From contig CAKRUL010000121.1 of assembly GCA_934403665.1 (NCBI GenBank), forward strand, positions 1 through 5,276: a stretch of 5,276 nt of DNA, in the 5' to 3' direction. The position numbers and the translations under genes were made by a program. Source of the DNA: an uncultured Clostridia bacterium. GTDB taxonomy: Bacteria; Bacillota_A; Clostridia; UMGS1840; HGM11507. How positions within the stretch are numbered: the stretch's first letter is position 1; every line of letters starts with the position of its first letter. Of the stretch, positions 1 through 4,571 are shown in pieces. The notes under the pieces were generated by a model. That model did not search any database. It was not told the DNA's origin and saw only the letters and a program-made list of their open reading frames with translations.

Positions 1-24
1 ATGGAGGGGGAGGGAAAAGGTACA

Positions 25-97
25 GATGCTGTTTTCCGCCAACCGATTGATTTCCCAAAATGCGGATGTGTTTTGAAATAGAATTTACAATTCTATT
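25..97. repeat. 73-bp repeat, copy A
   Basis: This stretch matches 522-594 without gaps at a constant offset of 497; I count 10 mismatches in 73 positions (about 86% identity). The core is the CCGCCAACCGATTGAT block, followed by a TGTGTTTTGAAA block. The right end is a perfect 9-bp inverted repeat in this copy, AATAGAATT at 77-85 and AATTCTATT at 89-97 with a 3-nt loop; copy B has lost that symmetry. One forward frame reads ANRLISQNADVF-stop here and ANRLISKNANVF-stop in copy B, but the differences do not fall mainly at third positions, so coding is not supported. It could be the decayed end of a mobile element or the boundary of a tandem duplication. Confidence 0.75.
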
Positions 98-146
98 GAT
101 ATCTTGATAAATTTTCTTTCGTTTTGCGATTTCAACGGGAAAGGCT

Positions 147-350
147 CTAATCATTTTCAAATACGAGCAATTCGTCTATTTTACACTCTAAAATATAGCA
201 CATTGCCTCCAAATTATCGTATTTGATCGATTTTGTCTCATTGTTAATCATTTTTAAAAAATTCTGATAGCTCATTCCCATTTGCTTGTAAAGCCAATAT
301 TTTGTCTTGCCTTTTTGGTTTAATAAATTCAGTGCATTTAATTTCAACAT
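147..350 (-). CDS. Small Xre/Cro-CI family helix-turn-helix regulator (first)
   Basis: This 67-aa protein is almost nothing but a DNA-binding domain. The helix-turn-helix spans about residues 15-38 (KTKYWLYKQMGMSYQNF, then the NNETKSI turn typical of this subfamily), followed by helices ending in IDELLVF. It resembles the very short YozG-like/HTH_26 Cro-CI proteins common in Clostridia, which bind operator DNA and usually repress their own or a neighbouring promoter. The start is supported by a GAAGGG ribosome binding site about 8 nt upstream. A TATAAT -10 box lies upstream at 405-410. The gene points away from a truncated Cys-rich reading frame at 493, so the two share a control region. The target is not visible from sequence. 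The domain call is firm; the regulated gene is inferred. Confidence 0.88.
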   Translation of the reverse strand: MLKLNALNLLNQKGKTKYWLYKQMGMSYQNFLKMINNETKSIKYDNLEAMCYILECKIDELLVFEND

Positions 351-410
351 GTTTCGTACCCTTCTTTATTTATCTAATTTATAAGTGATATATTAAAACG
401 AAACATTATA
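351..410 (-). promoter_or_regulatory. Promoter and possible operator of the first Xre gene
   Basis: Read on the minus strand, a perfect TATAAT lies at 410-405, but no good -35 box is found at 16-18 nt spacing (AGCAAC or TAGCAA at best), which suggests a promoter that is weak or needs an activator. A perfect 7-bp inverted repeat surrounds the transcript start: ACGAAAC at 398-404, just downstream of the -10 box, and GTTTCGT at 351-357, directly next to the start codon. A repressor bound there would block transcription, so autoregulation by the first Xre protein is a reasonable inference. Confidence 0.5.
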
Positions 411-492
411 CAATGTGTTAGTCTATTGTTGCTATTCGTGAAATGATTTCCAATCTATCTGATGGCATTTTGAAGATAGGAGTGACAACATT

Positions 493-573
493 ATGATCAT
501 TGATGTAACAGGAATTGCGTTGACGCCGTTTCCCGCCAACCGATTGATCTCCAAAAATGCAAATGTGTTTTGA
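493..573 (+). pseudogene. Truncated copy of the Cys-rich MIIDVTG gene fused to repeat sequence
   Basis: Bases 493-528 match the first 36 bases of the intact gene at 988 with one difference (GCG for GTG at codon 9), giving MIIDVTGIALTP. The similarity stops abruptly after the ACGCCG hexamer. The frame then runs into repeat copy B and ends at a TGA (571-573), for 26 residues in all and none of the cysteines. A strong ribosome binding site (AGGAGTGA, 478-485, 7 nt spacing) is kept, so it could still be translated. The leader also shares a CATTTTGAA block with the intact copy. It is most likely the remnant of a duplication or recombination event; a functional 26-aa peptide is possible but unsupported. 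Confidence 0.7.
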
Positions 574-594
574 AACAGAAATTACAATTTTATT
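522..594. repeat. 73-bp repeat, copy B
   Basis: Second copy of the element at 25-97, in the same orientation. Its first seven bases (GACGCCG) are also the last seven bases of the truncated MIIDVTG fragment, so the two repeated segments join or overlap exactly here. The terminal inverted repeat seen in copy A is degraded (AACAGAAAT against AATTTTATT). It lies between the truncated Cys-rich copy and the 3' end of the second Xre gene. Confidence 0.75.
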
Positions 595-638
595 TATAAA
601 GTCAATTGCATAACTTTTTCCTGCCATCATTTATAGCA

Positions 639-875
639 CTATTTTAAAAGCTCGTCATAAGAGGTTTCTAAAACAATTTTAAGTGCTTTTAGCTGACTGG
701 CATAAATATGTTGGATACCTCTTTCAATTTTTACAAGCGACTCCCTTGTGATATCGACACCCATCAATTGTATTTGCCGAACAATTTCTACCTGCTTGAT
801 TTTTTTCAGTTTCCTGATATTTTTAATATTTTGACCGATATGAATAGTATCTTGTTTAATCTTTTGCTCTTCCAT
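639..875 (-). CDS. Xre-family helix-turn-helix regulator (second)
   Basis: This is a 78-aa single-domain DNA-binding protein. After a short charged leader, residues 12-23 (HIGQNIKNIRKL) form the first helix, the helix-turn-helix covers about 27-55 (QVEIVRQIQLMG, then DITRESLVKIERGI), and the tail ends in SYDELLK, as in many clostridial Xre proteins. I chose the internal ATG at 873-875 rather than the one at 888-890: the former has a GGGAGG site 7 nt upstream, while the latter has none and would place the Shine-Dalgarno inside the coding region. The protein belongs to a different subfamily from the first regulator, though both occupy the same place in repeated units. It diverges from the intact Cys-rich gene and probably controls it and itself. 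No clear terminator follows its stop codon. Confidence 0.88.
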   Translation of the reverse strand: MEEQKIKQDTIHIGQNIKNIRKLKKIKQVEIVRQIQLMGVDITRESLVKIERGIQHIYASQLKALKIVLETSYDELLK

Positions 876-892
876 ACAAATCCCTCCCATTA

Positions 893-957
893 AGGACTAA
901 AATAAGCACATTTTTTGATTGATTATAGCGTTAATGTGTGCTATAATGGGACTAATA
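893..957. promoter_or_regulatory. Overlapping divergent promoters with palindromic operator candidates
   Basis: For the plus strand, TTGATT (919-924) and TATAAT (942-947) are 17 nt apart and a TG at 939-940 makes an extended -10, so this should be a good promoter for the Cys-rich gene. For the minus strand, TATAAT lies at 927-922, inside the plus-strand -35 region, and its own -35 is poor. The two promoters therefore compete. ATTATAGC (922-929) and GCTATAAT (940-947) form a perfect 8-bp inverted repeat; AGCACATT (905-912) has an imperfect partner AATGTGTGCT (933-942). Short direct repeats GGACTAA occur at 894-900 and about 949-955. These are natural binding sites for the second Xre protein, by inference. 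Confidence 0.65.
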
Positions 958-987
958 TGGGTTCATTTTGAAATTCAGGTGAAATAT

Positions 988-1023
988 ATGATCATTGATG
1001 TAACAGGAATTGTGTTGACGCCG
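988..1023 (+). repeat. 36-bp direct repeat at the start of the intact Cys-rich gene
   Basis: This segment repeats 493-528 with 35 of 36 bases identical, at an offset of 495. It is the better conserved of the two repeated segments. It covers the start codon and the first 12 codons. Homologous recombination between the two copies would remove the second Xre gene and repeat copy B and bring the first Xre gene next to the intact Cys-rich gene. Confidence 0.85.
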
Positions 1024-1200
1024 GGAAACGGTGGAAAGGACTGTCTTGGAGACGGAGAACATACGGATGAAAAGGGAAATCGGATCGAATGTTGCTGCGA
1101 CGAATGTGATTATTTGCAGGATTGTTGGAAGGCTGAGAAAGAAAAAAGCGCAGAAAAAAATAGCGGTACCGTTGCAGTACCGCTATTCAAGCTTGATTAG
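988..1200 (+). CDS. Cys-rich mini-protein of the MIIDVTG type
   Basis: A 70-aa protein with a conserved-looking start (MIIDVTGIVLTPGNGGKDC) and six cysteines at positions 19, 35, 36, 37, 40 and 46, the last five within an ECCCDECDYLQDC stretch, plus His25. This spacing suggests metal (zinc or iron) binding or a redox role. I recall similar short hypothetical proteins near Xre regulators in gut Clostridia; no function is known to me. The ATG at 988 is chosen over an upstream in-frame ATG at 919 because AGGTGA lies 6 nt before it, the repeated copy begins there, and the promoter -10 (942-947) would fall inside the longer version. Residues after about 56 are encoded by the neighbouring terminator hairpin and the 3' end of the third Xre gene, so the tail looks acquired. 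Confidence 0.8.
   Translation: MIIDVTGIVLTPGNGGKDCLGDGEHTDEKGNRIECCCDECDYLQDCWKAEKEKSAEKNSGTVAVPLFKLD
1153..1187 (-). terminator. Intrinsic terminator of the third Xre gene
   Basis: A perfect 11-bp stem, AATAGCGGTAC (1159-1169) and GTACCGCTATT (1177-1187), encloses a 7-nt loop. On the minus strand it is followed at once by a run of seven T (A-run at 1154-1160). The stop codon of the third Xre gene shares base 1187 with the hairpin. On the plus strand there is no T-run, and the hairpin lies inside the Cys-rich reading frame. Confidence 0.88.
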
Positions 1201-1483
1201 CTCTTCTGAAAATTTCCACAAGGGTGACAAGAATATGTTCCTGTTCCTCTGTGATGCCGTCAATCAGAAGACGGCGTTTCTCATCTACGCCCAGAAGATA
1301 ATCGGTGGTGACACCATACAGATAAGCAAGCTTTGTGATTACGTTGAGAGGCGGCGTGTTAATATTGTTTTCGTAACTGCTGATGCTGGATTTGGTCGTT
1401 TGCAGCTTTTTTGCGACCTGTTCCTGGGTAAGATTGCTTTTTTCTCGCAGTTCTTTCAATTGCCTGCCAAAATCATAAACCAT
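1187..1483 (-). CDS. Xre-family helix-turn-helix regulator (third)
   Basis: A 98-aa protein with a textbook HTH_3 domain: residues 1-17 (FGRQLKELREKSN) form the entry helix, LTQEQVAKKL then TTKSSISSYENN (about 18-40) the helix-turn-helix, and ITKLAYLYGVTTDYLLGV (49-66) the standard closing helices. A C-terminal tail of about 32 residues (ITEEQEHILVTLVEIFRR) looks helical and may serve dimerisation. It is a repressor-like DNA-binding protein. The start has only a weak purine-rich site upstream (AGAAGGGAAGTGAG). It overlaps the end of the Cys-rich gene by 14 nt tail to tail and diverges from the SLOG-like gene, whose promoter it probably controls along with its own. It is unlike the first two regulators apart from the shared fold. 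Confidence 0.92.
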   Translation of the reverse strand: MVYDFGRQLKELREKSNLTQEQVAKKLQTTKSSISSYENNINTPPLNVITKLAYLYGVTTDYLLGVDEKRRLLIDGITEEQEHILVTLVEIFRRANQA

Positions 1484-1500
1484 TGGCTCACTTCCCTTCT

Positions 1501-1536
1501 ACATTAGTTTAAAAGTTTTATGTAAGTTTTTAATGT
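1501..1536. promoter_or_regulatory. Operator-like repeats between the third Xre gene and the SLOG-like gene
   Basis: ACATTA (1501-1506) and TAATGT (1531-1536) bracket the segment as an inverted repeat, and inside it AGTTTTATGTA is followed directly by AGTTTTTAATGTA (1514-1536). The block lies between the start of the third Xre gene and the plus-strand promoter at 1565. A weak minus-strand promoter (TTGTTC at 1549-1544, TTACAT at 1525-1520) overlaps it. It is the best candidate binding site for the third Xre protein; this is inference. Confidence 0.4.
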
Positions 1537-1564
1537 AAAATCCGAACAAAATATCTATTTATAA

Positions 1565-1593
1565 TTGACTTATTGGCTTTTTTCGTTTATAAT
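1565..1593 (+). promoter_or_regulatory. Sigma-A-type promoter of the SLOG-like gene
   Basis: TTGACT (1565-1570) and TATAAT (1588-1593) are separated by exactly 17 nt, close to the vegetative consensus. A second TATAAT at 1605-1610 with TG one base upstream (extended -10) may give another start. The first promoter lies inside a possible longer reading frame from 1573, which argues that translation starts at 1639. Confidence 0.8.
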
Positions 1594-1638
1594 GGAAATG
1601 ATGATATAATATGTGAAATAAAGGATGGTGTGTATAAC

Positions 1639-2187
1639 ATGAAAGAGGAGAACGGAGACCTAAAACAGCAACTGATCGACAACACTTGCTGTATAATCCT
1701 GTCGGAAAAAATGAAAGATATGGATACAACGCAATCTGCGGCGCTGGAACTGATGGAGAAAACAGAACGGCTGATACACAATCTGATTGAAAAATTCAAC
1801 ATGGATCATATTGCGATTAATCTGCCGCCGGATTCCAAACATGAAATGGTTTCTCTGTTGCGGAAAATGCTGGATACCCATCAGAACATCTGTCTTTATC
1901 TTGTGGGGGAAACAGAGATTCAAGGAATTCGATACGGACATGACCGCGAAAGCATTGAAAAGGATTTGTTTCCCTTTTCGGATCCGCCTGTTTGTATGGA
2001 AAATCTGCCGTTATGCGAAAAAAGAATGGTGGATCGTTCGGATCACGTCTTTATGGTACTTCCCGACGAGGAAGAGGAATTGCAGGGGGCTATAAAAAAC
2101 ATCTTGGAATATGCCAAACAGCAAAATAAAAACATTGTAAAACTCAATGAAAAAACATTACAGGTAAAAGCATATTCCAAACGGTAA
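1639..2187 (+). CDS. Divergent SLOG/DUF1273-like Rossmann-fold protein
   Basis: This 182-aa protein follows the plan of SLOG (DUF1273/YpsA-like) proteins. TCC at residues 16-18 stands where the family has its TCCFTGHR strand. A helix (34-53) leads to strand DHIAINL (56-62), a second helix to strand ICLYLVGE (84-91), and a CMENLPLCEKRMVDRSDHVFMV block (119-140) matches the family's CM..RN.YMVD.SD signature. GAIKNILEYAKQQNKNIVKL (150-169) matches the closing helix and strand. The GHR motif and the G-x-x-x-G-x-D loop expected after strand 2 are missing (NLPPDSKHEM instead), so nucleotide or ligand binding is probably altered or lost. SLOG proteins bind nucleotide-derived ligands in several stress and defence systems. 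The start follows AAGGATGG (1621-1628). It diverges from an Xre gene, the likely regulator. Family assignment is from motif order by eye. Confidence 0.65.
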   Translation: MKEENGDLKQQLIDNTCCIILSEKMKDMDTTQSAALELMEKTERLIHNLIEKFNMDHIAINLPPDSKHEMVSLLRKMLDTHQNICLYLVGETEIQGIRYGHDRESIEKDLFPFSDPPVCMENLPLCEKRMVDRSDHVFMVLPDEEEELQGAIKNILEYAKQQNKNIVKLNEKTLQVKAYSKR

Positions 2188-2202
2188 TAAAAAGGGATTG
2201 CG

Positions 2203-2250
2203 AAAAAGAGGAGCGCTTGGATTTTTTGATTTGGTGCGGCCTCTTTTTTT
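2203..2250 (+). terminator. Intrinsic terminator of the SLOG-like gene
   Basis: AAAAAGAGG (2203-2211) pairs with CCTCTTTTT (2240-2248), and GCGC with GTGC extends the stem inward past a small internal loop. The right arm runs into a seven-T tract (2244-2250). It begins 15 nt after the stop codon. Confidence 0.7.
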
Positions 2251-2397
2251 GGTATTTTCAAAAAGCAAAGGTGCTTTTGCGGCACAAGCACTATTGTATC
2301 ATAAAATCGATCTTTTTCCCAGATTTTTTTTCGAAATTGAATGCAGAAAAGAAGTTTTTCAGAGACTCTGGCGCGAAGACACACATTTTTGACTCCA
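2251..2397. other. Gene-free stretch between two terminators
   Basis: The gap 2188-2522 holds a terminator at each side. Between them the only structure I see is a perfect 7-bp hairpin, AAAAGCA (2261-2267) and TGCTTTT (2272-2278), with a 4-nt loop. On the minus strand it is followed by a few T and could be a weak back-up terminator. Reading frames here lack ribosome binding sites and recognisable domains. Confidence 0.4.
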
Positions 2398-2440
2398 TAA
2401 AAAGAGAGCCGCGGCAAAAACAGGTCGGCTTTGCCGCGGC
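2398..2440 (-). terminator. Intrinsic terminator of the SLH protein gene
   Basis: A perfect 11-bp GC-rich stem, GCCGCGGCAAA (2408-2418) and TTTGCCGCGGC (2430-2440), with an 11-nt loop. On the minus strand it is followed by CTCTCTTTTTATG, a U-rich tail. It lies about 80 nt past the stop codon of the 682-aa gene. On the plus strand the tail is C-rich, so the terminator works mainly for the minus strand. Confidence 0.85.
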
Positions 2441-2509
2441 CCCTTCTGCACCTTTTGGAAAAACGTGCGGAACAGATTGCAGGGCATTTGAAAAGGGAGG
2501 GATTGTGAG

Positions 2510-2566
2510 ATGCCTGCAACGATTAAAAACGAAACTTATTATTTTTTAATGTGTTATAGAGAATGA
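2510..2566 (+). CDS. Possible 18-aa reading frame with strong ribosome binding site
   Basis: An ATG at 2510 follows AAAAGGGAGG (2491-2500) with 9 nt spacing, which is a strong site. The frame reads MPATIKNETYYFLMCYRE and stops, overlapping the 3' end of the SLH gene on the other strand by 44 nt. The opening looks like the start of a longer gene that is no longer present, but no promoter is evident. It may be a remnant or chance. Confidence 0.22.
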   Translation: MPATIKNETYYFLMCYRE

Positions 2567-4571
2567 CGGCCGTTTCTGCACGGGTGAGCGGTTCCTCCGC
2601 ATGGAAACAGCCGGAGGAATCCCCTTTCATAATGTCTAAGATGTAACAGATCATGATATAGGGCTTGTTTGCCTCATCGGCCTGATCCTGAAAGAGATAT
2701 TGGAAAGCTTCCGGCTTTGCGGTCAATTCATCGTATCCGAGCAGTTTGACAAGATACTTGGCAGCTGTCTGGCGGTCGATGGGTTTATCCCGGTTTCCGT
2801 CCGTCAAAATCTCTTCTTTTTTTCCGCTCCTTAACAGGTTGTGAATCGGATAGGGCAAGCCGAATGCACCGCCGTCCAGAAAATCAATAAATTCGCTTTC
2901 CGTCACTTTTTCATCGGGGCGGAATTGATTTTCCTTCACCATATAAATGGCATTGTATGCCAGCGTGTCAATCAGATCTTTCACCCAATGTCCGTCTAAA
3001 TCCGTATAAACCGGAGGGGTATCTTTTTGAATCGGTTCCCCTCTGTAATCGACAGGAACAAGTGTTTTTCCGTCCAATGCCGGCATCGAGCTTGTCATAA
3101 AGTCATAGGCAAGGACAACGGTGGATTGCTTTTCTTTTGTCACGGGTATGTAGCACAGTTCAAAAGAAACATTTTTTGCAAACGCATCAAAAATCTCGGA
3201 GGTGTTTGCATCGGTTGACTGCGGAGCTTCCGCGAAATTTGTGTTTTTATAATAGGTCAGATCGTAGGCGCTGATGATTCCGTTCTTGTCTATGGTTACA
3301 CGGAGGGTTTGATCCTCCACCGGGAGATTGCCGTGTGTGCGGTGGAACAGAAGCGTATAAGAATGCTCTGCTTCGGTGATCTCTGCGGAGCGCGCATACT
3401 CAGCGGCAATTTCTCCGGCATTGCTTTGAAAGATTGCAGCTGCTTTCTGTTCTGCCTGTCCGGCGGAGAGAGAGCCCTTTTTTTCCTTATCGCTGTCGGA
3501 ACGGAAAAAGGAGGTCACCAGACCGGTGTTGGCGTCCACAGAGGCATAGGCATAGAGCTTTTCGGAATCTTTCAGATTCAGAGACCATACATAATCCGCT
3601 TCACTGAGATGGCTCCGACTCAAATAAGCCGATTCCAGAGTGAAAGATTTGCCGAACAACTGCTGTACGGTGGCAAGCGCCTGCTGCTGTGTCATCAAAG
3701 CCTGTGTCTTTGCAATTTCCGCCAGCTCTGCTTCGCTTAAAGAAGCGGCTTCATCTCGTGCGCTGTTGCTTCCTTTGGTTGCGTCATTCAGGGGATAACG
3801 GGAGCCGGTTGAGGTGATGTCCACGGCTTTCCCCGTAACCGCATCCACCGCATAAGAGCGTTGCTTCGGCGAGGTATATACCGGATAGCCTTTGACGGTT
3901 TTTGGTTCATAGTCTACATAAGTACGATAGGAGCAGCGAAAACCGATCTCTTTGAGATACGCCGCCTGAGCGCTTTCTGTGGAGAGAATGTTTTCGATGG
4001 CCGGAAAGGAAGCTTCCTTGTAATTGCGATCGACATCCATCCGGGAAATCCGGCGGTCAGCCTTATTGACGGCAACGGTTGCCTGAGATCCCTTCACCGG
4101 AATGCCGTTTACCTTTTCCTGAAAGGTTACCAGAAAAGCGTCCATCTGGGAGAGTACTGCAACGGGGAAAAAACGATCCTTCGTTGTGGTGTTCGCACGG
4201 CATAGAAATTCCGCCGCAAGCGTTTCAGCTTCCTGTTGTGTAAAGGTTGCCGGCAGAAGTTTGAGCGAGTCGGGTGTGTTTTTTCGATAGCTTATGATCT
4301 CTCCGGCCTGGTCTGCGGTCACCGATATGGAAAGCTCCGAGCGGTCTTTGGTGTTCCATCTGAGATGCCAGATGCGTCCTTCCCATTCGTCGGAAGAAAC
4401 GGAATAGGAAAATTCCGTGCAGGTATCAGGAATATCCGCTTTGGATTTTACCGACAGGAGGATTGTTTTCAGTTCTTCTCCCGTTCCGTCATCTGCAAAA
4501 CCGGGAACCGCAAGACAGCTCCATGCTGTCAATACAGTCAGGAGCAGTGCCAAAAGTTTTTTGCCGTACAT
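2523..4571 (-). CDS. Exported YcdB/YcdC-like protein with C-terminal SLH segments
   Basis: A 682-aa surface protein. Residues 1-26 are a signal peptide (KK, a leucine-rich core, and cleavage likely after GFA at 26). Residues about 30-490 carry two similar PepSY/YcdB-YcdC-type units: each has an amphipathic helix (FTQQEAETLAAEFL; MTQQQALATVQQLFG) followed by strands in which a VNGIPVKGSQ or HGNLPVEDQT turn leads to a D/N-K/A-x-G/R-I strand. Such domains occur on the outside of Firmicutes; their role is poorly known and peptidase inhibition has been suggested for PepSY. The C-terminus has SLH features: YTDLDGHWVKDLIDTL (522-537) opens one, IDRQTAAKYLVKLLGY (597-612) ends another, and LTRAETAVILYNTL (662-675) closes the last with the TRAE motif. 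SLH segments bind secondary cell-wall polymer. The first unit has TESE in place of TRAE. The start is supported by AGAAAGGGG at 4580-4588. Confidence 0.85.
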   Translation of the reverse strand: MYGKKLLALLLTVLTAWSCLAVPGFADDGTGEELKTILLSVKSKADIPDTCTEFSYSVSSDEWEGRIWHLRWNTKDRSELSISVTADQAGEIISYRKNTPDSLKLLPATFTQQEAETLAAEFLCRANTTTKDRFFPVAVLSQMDAFLVTFQEKVNGIPVKGSQATVAVNKADRRISRMDVDRNYKEASFPAIENILSTESAQAAYLKEIGFRCSYRTYVDYEPKTVKGYPVYTSPKQRSYAVDAVTGKAVDITSTGSRYPLNDATKGSNSARDEAASLSEAELAEIAKTQALMTQQQALATVQQLFGKSFTLESAYLSRSHLSEADYVWSLNLKDSEKLYAYASVDANTGLVTSFFRSDSDKEKKGSLSAGQAEQKAAAIFQSNAGEIAAEYARSAEITEAEHSYTLLFHRTHGNLPVEDQTLRVTIDKNGIISAYDLTYYKNTNFAEAPQSTDANTSEIFDAFAKNVSFELCYIPVTKEKQSTVVLAYDFMTSSMPALDGKTLVPVDYRGEPIQKDTPPVYTDLDGHWVKDLIDTLAYNAIYMVKENQFRPDEKVTESEFIDFLDGGAFGLPYPIHNLLRSGKKEEILTDGNRDKPIDRQTAAKYLVKLLGYDELTAKPEAFQYLFQDQADEANKPYIMICYILDIMKGDSSGCFHAEEPLTRAETAVILYNTLKNNKFRF

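Noticed and set aside
522..540. Small inversion as the origin of the junction, because CCGTTTCCCG is the reverse complement of CGGGAAACGG in the intact gene
   Set aside because: Copy A of the repeat already carries the related CTGTTTTCCG without any Cys-rich gene fragment beside it, so this end belongs to the repeat and the match is probably chance or microhomology.
1..600. CRISPR array or toxin-antitoxin pair in the left region
   Set aside because: Only two copies of each repeat exist with a gene between them, which is not an array; the partner of each Xre gene shows no toxin motif.
418..630. Minus-strand 70-aa reading frame across the repeat and the truncated Cys-rich copy
   Set aside because: It has no ribosome binding site, runs through a repeat junction and has no recognisable domain; the two repeat copies do not show a coding-like pattern of changes in this frame.
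919..987. Upstream in-frame ATG extension of the Cys-rich gene
   Set aside because: The extended -10 promoter lies inside it, no ribosome binding site precedes it, and the duplicated copy at 493 begins at the later ATG.
1031..1507. Plus-strand 158-aa reading frame opposite the third Xre gene
   Set aside because: It is the shadow of a clear Xre protein and a terminator; it shows no domain of its own.
2198..2549. Plus-strand frames downstream of the SLOG-like gene
   Set aside because: They start inside or next to the terminator hairpin, lack ribosome binding sites and cross a second terminator.
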